Notes: generated from the letters alone by a model not told the origin. Shown: positions 46,460 through 58,549, counted from the stretch's first letter. The stretch: DNA of 64,000 nt from Chytridium lagenaria (GCA_025449115.1 JAHLKC010000138.1:1-64000); one strand, 5' to 3'. Numbers and translations are program-made.

Positions 46460-49399
46460 ATGGAAGACGATGAAGAGGCTCACTTGCAGCTGGTGAGTGA
46501 AATCGTTATGCGGGTCGGCTCTAACCTATGCGGGCTTAAAGCAAAGCCATGCAATATCGAGTGGCCTGCTCCATGCGATTCGCCTCCTTCTCGAAGATGA
46601 GCGGAAGAGTATCAACTACACTACACATCCTTGGTGACTGAAATTCAGTTTAATCTTCTGGACAGCTTCAATCTATCCTTTAATCGCCTTTCGATGGGGA
46701 ACACCGGATATATGCATACATCGACTGCAGCTTATGATGCCTGGAAAAAACCTGCCTTCGTGTCGATATGTGAATTCTACGGGAGGAAGGCAGAAGGTAT
46801 TTTAGTCTTTCCAATTAATTATAACTTTTCTGATCCTGTAAAGATGTTGAGCTCTTTGGCAGCAACTTCACTTTATTAATTGCATTGGATTCTTTGAGAG
46901 GAATGATTCGGAAATTGATATCAGAAAAGCCGGAGAGCCAGAGTGAAAACCACCTCGATGGAATTTTATCGTCAACACTTTCCGATGTAATTAATGCTGC
47001 CATGACCCAAATTGCTGCTTCGAAGCGAGAGCTTAGATATGATGCCCGGCTGCGCAATCTTTTGAGAAAGATCTTGCAGAACTGCCTGCCGCTGCTGGAG
47101 CTACCATCATCCAAAGACTCGAGCCAGCCTCAGTCTTTGAAGAGCATGAGCCTTATATTGCACAATGTGGAGGCTGCTGTTGCTGCCCAATTGCTTTCGC
47201 AGGTTGCGGCTGAAGAAACTGTTGATGATGGCAGCTCTGCTGGAAGGGCAAGCGCCGCGTTGGCCGAAGCAGATACGAAGGCAAAAGGAGACTTTGATGC
47301 GCAAGTAAAGAAGTGGATGGCCATTGGGCTAGCTACCGTTGGTGGTGGAGTGGTAGTTGGGGTAACAGGTGGACTCGCCGCGCCACTGATAGGTGCAGGA
47401 ATGGGTAGTCTTTTGGCCGGTATGTGTGTTCACTTTTTGGTGTTTTTCTTACATAGTTAGGACTCGGGATAACTGGAACTGCGACGATGGTAGGATTACT
47501 CGGATCATCGGCAGGGGCTGCAGTCATCGGAACGCTTTTCGGACTCACAGGAGGCGGTGTTGCGGGTAGATCTCCGTTACCTGTTTGAAGCTAAGCATGT
47601 TCGTAGCCTACACGTTTAAAAAGCGATTGGGCGGTTTAGAGGAGTGTTATTTCAAGACAATAGCACCACAGGAATCCTCCATGCATGCAATTATTTGCAT
47701 ATCTGGTTGGTTAGATACCTTAGATGATGCCACAGAACCTTGGCAAGCCATCCCGGCGTTTGCTCCTTTTTCGGAAGTGTAAGCGCCTTTTTTTTTTTCT
47801 TGCTTTATGCTGAAATTCTACCACAGTGATGCCATGGTTTTTGATCCCCAACATCTTATTACTCTCGGAACAGCGATAAGGGACTTTCTTGGTTCAACAG
47901 CTGCGTCGTATGCTGCAACTGAGGTTTTAAAACACACAATCTTAGGTGGACTGGTCTGGGCATTAGTATGGCCCGTTGGACTTCTTCAACTGTCTTATCT
48001 AATTGATAACCCATGGAGTATTGGTTTGGATAGATCACGAAAGGCGGGGAACTTTTAGCCAAAGAAATTATTTTACCTCAAGTGCAAGGAAAAAGACCTG
48101 TAACACTTGTTGGATGGGGTCTTGGTGCTAGAACCATATTTTACGCACTCTTGGAAATTGCCAGTGCGGGTGATGGTGGGAATTATAATGCATACGGGTA
48201 ATTTGAATTAACCTTTTCCACTTCAGTGCCTTTCTTTGTTGATTATTTCTGTTTCCACACTATGATTGCTTTGCTTTAACTTCTTTACAAAAACTCCTTT
48301 TTTTCAAATTCTTGAAAGATTGATAGACTCAGTGTATCTTTTTGGTGCGCCTGTCGAAGGAAATCCAGAGCTTTGGACTAGGGCCGCAAGCGTGGTATCG
48401 GGACGCTTTGTTAATGGGTACTCTGGCAAAGATTGGTTTCTCTACTTTCTCTATCGTGCAGGCTCTCCTAATGACACTGTGGCGGGTCTTCATCCCATGA
48501 TGACTCTAGCCGATATCCAAGCCGCAGGAGGCTCGCAAAAGTTACCGGATTATAAAAGCCAAGATACTTGGGCCAAATCACGAATCGAAAATTTTGAGTT
48601 ATCAAGCATCGTCTCAAGCCACGCAAAGTACAAAGAGGCACTTCAAGACATTTTAGACTTTGTGGGATTCGAGCGTTTACCTCAAACTGAAGAACAACGC
48701 TCGGCTCCGACTTTGGGGTCACGTACGGGATCTCTTCAGAGCTTGACAGATGTTAATCCTGAAGAAAAGCGCAAACAAATTCTTCAGTTTATGCCACGAA
48801 AAAGCTCGCTTGCGCATGCTGCCCCTTCTCCATCCACCTCACAGACACCGACCCCCACATTGTCATCGTCAATGGATAAACCGCGTCAACGCATGAGCAG
48901 TCGCACCTTCGATAGGCAGGATTTTCGTGACAAAATACTTTTGGAAAGTACATCCAACGTCTCAGCGAAACCCCCACCTATTCATGTTCACGTCCCACCC
49001 CCTACTCCTGTATCCGTCGACACACTGTTTGATTCCGACATTGAATCAGGCGAGAAGCTGGACGGCGACCTGGGAACGGACATTGGGAACGTAGATATTA
49101 TTGATATTTACGGTTCTGGCTTTTCTAGCGATACCGGAAAAATCATGGATGTGCGCGGTCAGAATTTGATGACTCCCCATATGCATGGGCGGAGGAGCTC
49201 CCCTATTGAGGCTGTTTTTGAGCCAAATGCTCTTGCTATCGACCCGCTATCTCGTGGGACCTCGAGCGTATCATTGGGTGAAGATGAAATGGACAGAAGG
49301 GAGGGCAATTCATGGGTTGGCACTGATATTGATGATCGAGTTTATCGAGGTCCAGTAGCTGAAGTGGTTGGAACCCCATATTCAGCCAAACCGCGATAG
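46460..49399 (+). CDS. DUF726 (TMCO4/YFD4-like) membrane-associated hydrolase-fold protein
   Basis: The start MEDDEEAHLQL is followed at once by a GTGAGT donor. Main coding pieces: 46885-47410 (helical region, then a glycine-rich pair of helices WMAIGLATVGGGVVVGV and GLAAPLIGAGMGSLLA), 47585-47780 (MHAIICISGWLDTLDDA) and 47827-48060 (LGTAIRDFLGSTAASYAA, SYLIDNPWSIGLDRSRKAG). Then RPVTLVGWGLGARTIFYALL carries a GxGxG nucleophile-elbow-like site in which Gly replaces Ser, and 48300-49399 has YLFGAPVEGNPELW and VVSGRFVNGYSGKDW. These are the hallmarks of PF05277. The tail from about 48780 is Ser/Pro-rich. A G-run at 48046-48049 is one base short of the expected frame. Function in fungi is poorly known. 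Confidence 0.8.
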
Positions 49400-50303
49400 C
49401 GCAACTCTTTATGCCACATTCACGTTTATATTTCACTTCATTTGTTTATTTATTTCGGCTCACTTTTGCCGTTTAGACTTTGTCTTTGTAGCTTGCGTTG
49501 ATATCTTCTCTTTGGGCATTAAACCCTCTTTTGCCGCTCAATTGTAATCCCCTTTCAAGATCACCCTTATAATACCCCATAGTCTATCATACGGTGTGTA
49601 AAGGATATCTAAGGTCTCCTGCGATGTCTTCTCCGCATCTAACTACTTACTTGACTATTATCGTCCCTCATGGTCAAAGTCCCCGTTGAAAAAGATGAAA
49701 ATCGCTCTTGTTGTCGGAGTTCAATAAAATTTGAGCACGACCGTCAAACACAACAAAAAACACAACTTCCCAGCAGCTCACTTTTTTCCATCACCGCACT
49801 TCCTCAAACCCTCTTGCCGGTTGTTTCCGTCCCTCGCACCCCTCGCAGGAGCACCACCATTGAGAGACGACCTGTCAGACAACACCGCAACATCTCTTCA
49901 CCGTCTATCCGCTCGTCTCAGCAATCACTGCGCGCCGCTTGTCACAGTCTGAAGGTGCGGAGCGCTTTGCTTTTGAGTGCTGGATTTGTTTGGAAGGACC
50001 TTGGGACATCATACCGGTTGGGCTCTCCGTCTGCTGATGGATTACGCTTGCTCGGAAGGATGGAGGAAAGATCCCTTTCAGAATGGTTGGAGCGTCTTCT
50101 TTACGATGGGCTGAGAAGAGAAAGGATATATCAATCTTTGTTTAGGACAGAAAACAAAGTGTCTTTGAATCGCCCCGAGCTCCCTCCAAATTCTATTGCA
50201 ACATCACTTTTACTCCACCTTCAACAAGGATAGTGGTTACCAGGCTAACTTATATCTTTCTCTTCCTTGATTTCGATCCATCCTCCAGCCTATTCCGACA
50301 AAC
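49400..50303. other. Intergenic, probable 3' and 5' untranslated regions
   Basis: A plus-strand frame of 187 codons at 49670-50233 has Ser/Arg-rich composition, no domain and no splice support; I do not call it. 50240-50303 is CT-rich, like a 5' leader. Confidence 0.4.
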
Positions 50304-52077
50304 ATGCGTTCGTCATCACCTCTCGGCCGTCCTCGGCCTGGTCTCGGCCATCTCCGCCCAAATGTGCTACAACTTCCCAACGGCAACATCGTCTGCGCTG
50401 GTGCCGCCAACAACACCTTCAGGATTTGTGATGGTGGAGGTAGGGTTTGTTTTGATTTTGAATATATTTCGACTTCTTCAAACACACCATAAACGGTCGA
50501 CTGACACCTTTGCAACCTTTGATGCATTTAGTTCCTTCAACGGAAATCCAGCGTTGTGCTTCCCGTTGGTTTGCTGTGGAAACGAATGTGTCGCCTCCTC
50601 AGATGCCAAATGTTTCCCTCCCATTGACCCCAACTGCAGGGGAGTTCAAGACTACCAGACCGTTTGCACAAGCCGTCAACTTTCAACTACTGTCTTAATC
50701 AAAGTAAGAGTCTATCCCTTCTTCACGAGTAGACAACCCCTCCAAAATTCACTGAATATTCGCTTATTACTTGCAACCGTTAATTATTTTAATTATAGGG
50801 GTTTTACGCTTTCAGCGCGGACCAGTCTTGCGCTGCCGGAACCGTTTGCTGTCCCAGCACCGGTCGCTGTGTTTTCGAGAGTCAGTGCACCATCTTAACC
50901 AGCCCGCTCCCCTGCCGTCCCGCCCACCACTCCCAGTCCCCCGCGCAGCCCCCCGTCACCCCGGAAGCTGTATCGGCGTTCCCGACTTTAGAACTACCTG
51001 TAGTAGCAGCAACACTTTCCTCTACTGCTTAAAGAATGGTATAATTTACATTACGGGAATCATTTACTAACAATTACTATTTTCTTGTTTCGGTACGAAT
51101 ATACAGCCCCTTACCCCAACTCTGGTCCCCAGCCTTGTGCTCCTGGTACCGTCTGCTGCGCTAACTCTGGAATTTGTGACTTTGCGAGGAACTGCCCTGC
51201 TTCCCCATCCCGTGATGTCCCGTTGACCCCGCCGCTCCCTCTCCTAGCCCAGCACCCCCCGTTCAAGTTGTGGCAGCCGCAACTTCATGCAGGGTGTGAT
51301 CGACGGTGACATTGTCTGCAGCGGTGCAGACACCTTCAACGTCTGCAGCAAAAACGGTGAGTATCGCCAGACTTTTTTTTTTCACTACTTGTATCAAATA
51401 ATAATTATTTTATGTCATAGCTATCGTTGCTTCTCGCAAGTGTGCTACTGGAACAGTTTTGCTGCACACCACCCAACCGTTGTGATTTCGCTTCCCGCTG
51501 TGGTCCTGCAGGTGTCATCACCCTCCCCCCGTGACTCCCCCGGCCCCCGTCACCCCGAGTCCCTGCACCGGTATCCTTGACGGTTTCAAGGTCTGCTCTG
51601 CCGATGGTTTCTCCTTTTTGCCTGCACGAATGGATGTGAGTGTCAATCGTTCTTACTCAAAGAAAAAAACTAAACAATATTTGATAGTCATCTCTGCGAC
51701 TGAGACGTGTCTTATGGAAGCAAATGTTGTGGAAGCACAAAGACTTGCACTGCTCCTAATGCTTGCCCTGATGGGTGCGTGGGGAAACCGGATGTTTCAT
51801 TTCGTGCAAGGGTGAAAAGTTTGATATCTGTGCTGGAGGACGTGAGTTTATTGCGATAGTGTTTGTTTTTAACTTTTGCTAACAATGGTGTTCAATTTTA
51901 TAGGCTCTGCAGGTACCATCTCTTGTGGCGCTGGAACTGTTTGGTAAGTTGTGCACTCTTCTCGATTTTTCTTTTTCAGACGGATACTGAATATTTTTTA
52001 CTTCACATTGATGAAACAGCTGCCAGAGCAAGCAGACCTGCGATTTCATTGGATCTGCCCTGGTCTCTCGTCATTAA
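50304..52077 (+). CDS. Secreted repeat protein with CBM19-like chitin-binding modules
   Basis: Probably cell-wall or chitin binding. A signal-peptide-like stretch HHLSAVLGLVSAISAQ lies at 50310-50360, one base out of frame with the ATG at 50304. At least four modules follow the pattern C-x-GV-x-D-x(4)-C-x(4-6)-TF-x(2)-C-x-NG, an intron, then C-A-x-GTVCC-x(4)-C-x(2-6)-C. Examples are CIGVPDFRTTCSSSNTFLYC with PQPCAPGTVCCANSGICDF, and QGVIDGDIVCSGADTFNVC. Pro-rich linkers (PPVTP) join the modules. The last pieces are GSKCCGSTKTCTAPNACPDG and TISCGAGTVC, an intron, then CQSKQTCDFIGSALVSRH with the stop at 52075-52077. Several one-base frame breaks interrupt the reading (near 50678, 50950 and 51460). 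No catalytic domain was seen. CBM19 is the best match by cysteine pattern; another small Cys-rich module is possible. Confidence 0.6.
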
Positions 52078-52766
52078 TTTGGCATCTCAAAAAATTAGAA
52101 AAGGTTCCCTATATTTTTTGCGTACTTTCGTGTTTCCGAATATGTGTTTCCATTCTCGACAAAGCTTTTCAGCGAATCCCTCGTTGTTAACGTGAGATCA
52201 AATCTTTTTTTTCGTTGCGTTGTTTTTAGAGGACCCCCAAACCCGTCATACTTCAGGACATGGTTTTTTTTTATTCTTCTCGTGTTCTTTCTTTTTTTTT
52301 TTGTATAATTGAGGTTTTCTTTGTTCTGTTTTTTCTCACCGTTTAGTTTTGCGTCAAGAGAATCGCTGGTCGTGGTTTCGGCTCTTGACGTTATGTTTTG
52401 CCCCCCCCCCCACTTTCCCCTTTCAACTATATTTTTTATTTTCTTTCTTCTGGATTTTTTGTCGGCAAAGGGTTGTTGATTGTTGAATGCCTCTGGTTTT
52501 TTTGGGAAGAAGAATAAGACTTTTATTTGAACGAAAAAAGATGGAAGTACTACATATTTTAATTTTAGCGTCGTTTTTTCGTATGGGACTAGACCTTCGT
52601 TATTGGTTACCGGCCTTGTAGAAAGCGATATTTGTGTTGATGCAAGACTTTTGAGCAAACCACATTTTAAAAAATGGGAGATAAGCGCCTGCAGTGCCTA
52701 GAGGGAGAAATGAAAATGGGATAACAGTAAGCCCAGAACAAATTAATTTGTCGTTTTTTGTTAACC
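52078..52766. other. Intergenic, T-rich
   Basis: Probable 3' untranslated region with T-runs and a C10 run near 52402-52411. The long minus-strand frame here (52658-52095) is lysine-rich low-complexity sequence and is not called. Confidence 0.4.
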
Positions 52767-53208
52767 ATGCAACGGACAACCATCATGCTCGCAAGATCAC
52801 TCCTCCGATCCCCCACCCCTCCCGACGCCTCACAACATCCACTACCAAACCCCAGCGTCCCCCCCACCTCCGTCGTCCCGCACCCTCTCCCCCCCCATCT
52901 CCCCTAAAGCCTCCCCCGGATAACGATCGGCGAAGTGATGTCAGCGTATTCCCGGTTAAAACCCCAACACAAGGATCCTATTATCATTAGGTAGACCCGT
53001 TTCGTTCCCGATATTATTTTATTGATGAGCAGGATAGGGTTGGATGGCGTTTTCACTTGCGGGGATGTATGGGACGACCAAGTTGGAGGAATGGTTTCCA
53101 CCGCAGAAAACGGTGAAGAGCGTGGTGACGACGATGGAGGGACCTGTGACGCCGAAATCAAAGTTGGATGAGATTTTGATGAAGGAGGTGGAGGAGGATG
53201 AGGAGTGA
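52767..53208 (+). CDS. Small membrane protein, mitochondrial-type N-terminus (frame break)
   Basis: Not recognised. MQRTTIMLARSLLRSPTPP is basic and helical, like a mitochondrial presequence. A frame change near 52905 leads to ITIGEVMSAYSRLKPQHKDP, then a GTAGAC donor at 52991. The second exon (from about 53037) reads MAFSLAGMYGTTKLEEWFPP and ends KLDEILMKEVEEDEE with TGA at 53206-53208. Length is about 130 residues, with one possible helix. It may be a small respiratory-complex or ATP-synthase accessory subunit, but this is a guess from size and composition. Confidence 0.35.
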
Positions 53209-54316
53209 TTTTAATGATTTTTCGTTGTTGTGTGTATATAGAAAAGATGGGGGGGTGAAATATAGATGTGAGCAGAAGAAAAAGTGCTCATGGAGATATG
53301 GTGGTCATATTATATATTGTTTTTTTATTTTTATGATAGGGATGGATGGCGTCTTCACTTGCGGGAGGTGGGAAAAGTTGTGCGAACAAGGAGATGAAGA
53401 GCGTGACGACGACAGAGGATGAAAGTTGATGTTCCGTGTATGTAGAATGTGGATGGAGTTTTTTTTGGATGAACGATAGATGGACGTTACAGAGAAAGAT
53501 GTCGAGTTGCTAAGAATTCGATATGAGTAATAATGGTGATGCTTTGGTTGATTTTTCATCCGTCACGAGAAAATATTGTCTAGATTGTAGCTTAACAAGC
53601 AAGAAATCCAGTGATGGTCACCTTCTTTTCTTTGATGTTCACGCTTGAGAAATCAACAGAGAAAGGACGTGTTGTTGGGGGTTCGATGTGAGTAATAATT
53701 CCTTGTATGTTTATGTTGATATGGTGATGATTTTGGTAATTTTCACGAAGCTTGAAAAGCAAAGAATTCGGTGACAGTGACCTTATATTTTTAATGTTCA
53801 TATCAAGCGTGCAAAAGTATGCAGGATGCAGCAAGTTAAAATTATGTTGACGTTGCTTTCGTTGCGTAAAAAAGAACACCGTATTTGTCATGTCACATTG
53901 CTCAAAAAAGAAGTATGCACGTATGCAGGAAGTTAAATTTATGTTGACGTTGCTTTCGTTGCATAAAAAAGAACACCGTATTTGTCATGCCACATTGCTC
54001 CACGGAACAAATACAAGCTCCACAGTAAGAACAAACATCAAGACAAATATCCCACTACGAAGCGATAACAAATGAAAGAATCTATGTACACTTTACAGTA
54101 ATCAGGAAACAACAAACACAGGGGATGGTGGTTAAAAAATGTGGGGGGGTGGAAACAAAGACATAACTAAAAATAACAGCAATAACCCAAAACCCGGGTT
54201 CTACAAAGAGTCAGAAGATGAAAAGACGCGGGGGTATCCACACAGAGAAGTTTCATAAAAGTAAACATTACACATAGAAAAAAAAAAGGGGTGGACAAAA
54301 AAAAAGGGGGATAAAA
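53209..54316. other. Non-coding with duplicated segments
   Basis: 53335-53420 resembles 53035-53140 (shared words GGATGGCG, TTCACTTGCGGG, GAAGAGCGTG), a decayed copy of the preceding exon. 53815-54001 contains two copies of an 87-bp direct repeat. 54040-54316 is A-rich and includes the downstream part of the next gene. Confidence 0.5.
53815..54001. repeat. Direct repeat, two copies of about 88 bp
   Basis: The copies near 53817-53902 and 53912-54001 share GTTAAA...TTATGTTGACGTTGC, GAACACCGTATTTGTCATG and CACATTGCTC, with a few substitutions. Confidence 0.8.
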
Positions 54317-55615
54317 TCACTTCACCGTCACCACATCCACCACTTTTTCTTCATCTCCCACACTTTCCTCCTCCCCTTCCTCCAAAGTCCCTTCCGACTC
54401 CCCCCGTTCAACCCTACTCGTCTCCACAACAACCTCCTCACGTTCCTCATACCTTTTCAGCATCCTCCGAATCAACCACGAAAAATACACCAACCCCACA
54501 AACGCGACAACAAACCCTGTGATCATGATCCCCATTTCCACAGGTGCAGGCGCACCACCACGTCCAGAGATGAGGTCGGCAATGTTTTGGAGCGTCGTGC
54601 CAATGTAGACGTTGAGTGGGGCTTTGAGCATGGCGACGAGGGTCGCGAGGGCGTAGTTGCGGAAGGAGGTGGAGGTTGTGGCGAGGAGACCGTTCATAAC
54701 GGCGTAGGGGTATGGGGCGAGACGGAGGAGGACGATCAGCTGGAAAGAAAATAACAAGTTAAATTTACAGATGAAAACAACGAAATGAGACAAAGAAACA
54801 ATAAGTAAAAAAACGATAGACAAGACGTCGACTATAACTTTCTAGCACGGTAAGAAAGATGATCATAAAAAAATCGACTAACAAAGAAATACATAACAAA
54901 TAAACTAAAACCATTAAAGTGTATCCACATCCTTGAAACCCTCTCACAAAAACCCACACAAAAAAAACAGCAAAGAATTCAAAAGAAAGAAGAAATATTC
55001 CAAAATACCTTCAACCCTCCCTCCTCAATAGCTTCTTCAATAGCACGAAAACTTTGGGTACTTTTCCCTAAACACCCTCCTATAAATTCCCCGCCCAATA
55101 CCTAATCACCAAAAAAACTCGCCAGCCCTCCCAAATAGCCACCAACAACCATAGGCACAAACCCCCATCATCCCATAAATAAATCCCGACAACAGCTGCA
55201 ACGTTCCAAACCCAAACATGGGAGGGAAGGAGGCCACAAACTCAAGTGCTCCAACAGCGAGATATCCGCTAAGAAAAGGGTGTTAGTGACAATGTGGGAG
55301 GTGGGGGGTGTTGTTTGACGTACAAAGCTCCCAACGATCTGATTTTGTCCGTGAATGCAACGACGGGTGGTAAGAGTTCTTTTCGAAAGACGACGAGAAG
55401 GACAGAGACGAGGATGGTAAGGAGGAGGACGATCCAACCGAATAAGAATTCGGCACCAAGAAGGAACTTGAGATCTTGGAGCTTGAAGTTGCATTGTCGG
55501 CTGTTTGTGGGTGTGGGTTTCTTGTGGGTTTAGTCGGAGAGGAGGAGGGAGGTTGTTGTTGTTGCTGGATGGATGGGATGGAGATGGAGGATGTGGAGGT
55601 GGATGGGGATGACAT
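54317..55615 (-). CDS. TVP38/TMEM64 (VTT/DedA-type) membrane protein
   Basis: Predicted Golgi/ER or vesicle membrane protein with the VTT (SNARE-associated Golgi) domain. The Met at 55615-55613 opens a Ser/Thr/Pro/Gln-rich head. After a frame change a transmembrane helix WIVLLLTILVSVLLVVF lies at about 55440-55390, then an intron from GTACGT near 55322. The second part reads LAVGALEFVASFPPMFGFG and GFVPMVVGGYLGGLASFF (about 55262-55125). A frame change near 55100 leads to RAIEEAIEEGGLK and an intron to 54740. The last exon 54739-54317 has LIVLLRLAPYPYAVMNGLLA, the conserved VTT core, a final helix, and a very acidic tail (EEGEEESVGDEEK). Topology matches TVP38 proteins that reshape or scramble ER lipids. 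Confidence 0.75.
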
Positions 55616-56538
55616 TGGATGGGATATGTGAGGTGTGAGGTGAGAGGTGTGAGGGTGTGAAGTGGGTTGAAGTAGGTAGCAGTACTTTGGAAACAAGGCG
55701 CAGAGGGAGGAGAGGGTCTTTTTTCGCTTGTTCACCGTTGACGCTATTCACTGATTACCCACATTTAATTAATTAATTATTGCCCAAGTTACATGATATT
55801 TTACATTTCGAGAAACAAGGTTTGTCTGACTTTACACCAGATAAACAAAAAAAATAATATTTAATAAAAAATATAAATAATTAATTAGTTATTGCGAGTC
55901 TTCGCAAACTCACTTTATGAAATAAAGGTTTTGGATTCAACAAAATGAATAATCTTTTAAAACACAGACAGTGATGCCATATGGCTACGTTCACGTAGAT
56001 TGTTAGTCCGCATCATCGATACTCCACCAGCATTTCTACTCCTACCTTTGACGTGATGAAAACACAAATCAAACCTCAAAGTTATCAAGATACAATTATC
56101 AAACAAACTTTTAACAACAGAAAGGTTAAAGTGCCAAACGTACAAAAGGAAAACCCCAACTAGACGCCATAAGATAAGGAAAGAACTAGCTGTATATCAC
56201 GAAAAGAAGTCAACGAAAAGGAAGGAAGGAACATACAGAAGATCAGTTTAACATAAAAACAGAGCGTCGTCGAGTCCCCCCCCAAAAAAAAAGAGAGAAA
56301 GAGAGAGAAAGAGGCAGAGGAAAGAGACCACATCGGAAAACCAAAAAGCATTGAGGGGGGGGGCTGCAACTACGAGAACCACAAAAAAAAAAAAAAAGAA
56401 AAAAAAGAAAAAAAAAAGGGGATAGTGTTGTTTAGAGCCCAACATTCGCCTTAAAAGCTTTTTCGCAAAAAAAAAAACAACACCCCCAACACAACCCAGT
56501 TCCCAATAGACTTAACACACCTTTTCATGTTCAAAACT
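55616..56538. other. Intergenic with homopolymer purine runs
   Basis: 56270-56430 holds long A-runs and G-runs (including a 16-base A run near 56382 and A/G mixed tracts). No gene was seen; 55740-55930 is AT-rich. Confidence 0.5.
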
Positions 56539-58034
56539 TTACTTTCCCAAAAACTTGAACCCATACTCTGTCTTCTGCTTCCACACCTTCCCACTCCCCA
56601 AAACAACAAGCGCCCTCACAGCTCCATCCTTGCTGTTCACCGCATCCGGTGGCGCAGAAGCTTCAAGACAAACCCCAGAATAAGGTCCATACTTGCACCT
56701 AAAAAAACAAACCCATCAATTCAAAACCCCCATAAAAAAATTCACCACCGAAAAAAAGGGACCTACTCTTGTGTGGACTTTGGTCCCAAACTCCCATCCA
56801 ACCAATTCCCCGTATAAAGCTGAAAGCCCATCGCGCTCGTCCTCAACTTCATCTCAAGTCCAGAGTCAGGTGAAACTAGAGTTGCAGCATCCACCATCAC
56901 CACATCCTCGTCTTCCCCAACAACGCATTTCGCGTCACCCGCATTCTTGACAACAAAAAAGTGGTCATAGCCTTTAAACTCCATGACGCTTTCAAGGTCT
57001 TGATTGAAGGGTTTCGGGGATGAGAAATCGAGGGTGGGGTTGTCGTTATAGCGCCTGTGGGGATTTGGGTTGCGGTGAGAGGCATGTGTGGAGCGGGTGT
57101 TTGGAAAGTATGGGAAAGGATGGATGGGTTTGTGAACCCTGAAAGGTTAAAGTAGGAATGGGTCGTGAGATTCACAATGGTTTCATCTGTGGTGGGTGTA
57201 GGTATTTTCGCGGTGTAATCGATGAGGAGGGATGAATCTGTGAGGGTGTAGGTGATGGTGACAAGGAGGTCGCAGGGGTAGGATTCTTGGTTTGCGGGGG
57301 AGAGGAGGGAGAGGGAGATGTGGGAGGATGAGGAAGAGAGGATGGACCAGGTTTTCTTGTCAAAACCTTGGAGGCCGCCGTGAAGGGAGTTGGGGCCGTT
57401 GTTGATGGGAAGGGTGTAAGTTTTAGAGTTGAGAGTGAAGGTACCGTTGGCTATGCTATCATTTATGGGTCGTTAGATACATGAAGAATGTAAATGTAAT
57501 AGTTCCTGCACACAGAATGTATGGAGCCGGTCTCGCGGATATATAAATGCAGTAGGCCCGACCTAACAAAGAGCAGTCTGCTCACAACCCATCCAAATAC
57601 TCTCACTTGTCGCCTACGGCAAGGCTACTTTCTCTCTTCTACGGAGCCCGCTTCACTCGAATGCCCAAACTCATCTGCCGGCGCATGCTTCGCTCACCGC
57701 CCACGTCCTCAACTCCTCATCAACCAACTCACCGATTACACACCCTCCCAATAGTTCCATAATAAGGATTCGCGCCTTTATCACTCTCCAACTGCTGCTC
57801 CAACGTATCAAACCCTTGAACAACATCCAACACTTTTCCCGAGACGGGGTCTTTGACGAGGAGATGGGAGATGGTTGCACCGTGAGGTCTGATGGTGCAT
57901 TGGATGGAGGTGGAGGGGGAGGTGAGGGTGACGTCTTGAGTCGCGTTGGTCATTGCTGGCGAGGTGTTGGGAGTGAGGGTGATGACTGAGTGAAGAGGAA
58001 ATGTGAAGGTTTTTGAGAGAGTTGTCACAGTCAT
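56539..58034 (-). CDS. Aldose 1-epimerase (galactose mutarotase family)
   Basis: Interconverts alpha and beta anomers of aldohexoses, cytosolic, Leloir-type sugar metabolism. Exon 1, 58034-57733: PNTSPAMTNATQDVTLTSPS, then RPHGATISHLLVKD, then YYGTIGRVCNR. Exon 2, 57455 to about 56770: IANGTFTLNS, NNGPNSLHGG (sugar-binding His), then THSYFNLSG with the catalytic His, YDHFFVV, and AMGFQLYTGNWLDG. Exon 3, 56698-56539: YSGVCLEASAPPDAVN, where the Glu is the likely catalytic base, ending in WKQKTEYGFKFLGK. One base appears lost near 57040-57050 (TGAI against expected GRYNDNP). Intron 1 is long (277 nt) for this window. Total about 395 residues; the N-terminal 30 residues precede the usual family start. 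Confidence 0.85.
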
Positions 58035-58549
58035 GTGAGGGATACCGTTCTTTGAGGGCTTTGTTTGACGTGTAAATGTATATGGCTGCAGAGAGTTCGG
58101 AATGCGGATGCTTATGCGGCTTGATACTTGTTGCAGAATGAAACAGGTTACGACGCGTTTGTTGTGTGTGTTTATGGAAGAATATAAAAGACTCTAACTT
58201 TTTCATGCACCTCTCTGATGAAACATAGCCCTGCATCATGACCAGTGTATCATACATGGGTAAACGGAGTTACAAGTTGGTGATCCATTCTTTTTTAAAG
58301 AATATTGGATTTCGATATCATTGCGAGAGATTGAATTATCGCGTTTTCGATTTGTTCAACATTTATTGTTTACGAGACAGCTCTGTCGAAATGGCAAATT
58401 CCAGTGGAAAGATTTTTAAGAGTGTTGAAAAATATGTAACAATTATTAAACAGGTATTAAAAGTAGGGTATATTAAGAATAGTTCAATAGTTTAAGACAT
58501 GAAAAACATCAACAGTGTCCGTGGGTGAATACTGGCCGCGTGGAGCTTG
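58035..58549. other. Intergenic; no gene seen
   Basis: The plus-strand frame 58238-58495 has no domain. 58035-58110 is the promoter region of the epimerase gene. Confidence 0.4.

Noticed and set aside
49670..50233. Plus-strand frame of 187 codons between DUF726 and the CBM19-like gene
   Set aside because: Ser/Arg/Leu-rich text without domain; composition fits untranslated CT-rich DNA. Transcript data could overturn this.
52095..52658. Long minus-strand frame of 187 codons
   Set aside because: Lysine-rich low complexity over a T-rich probable 3' untranslated region; no domain and no splice support.
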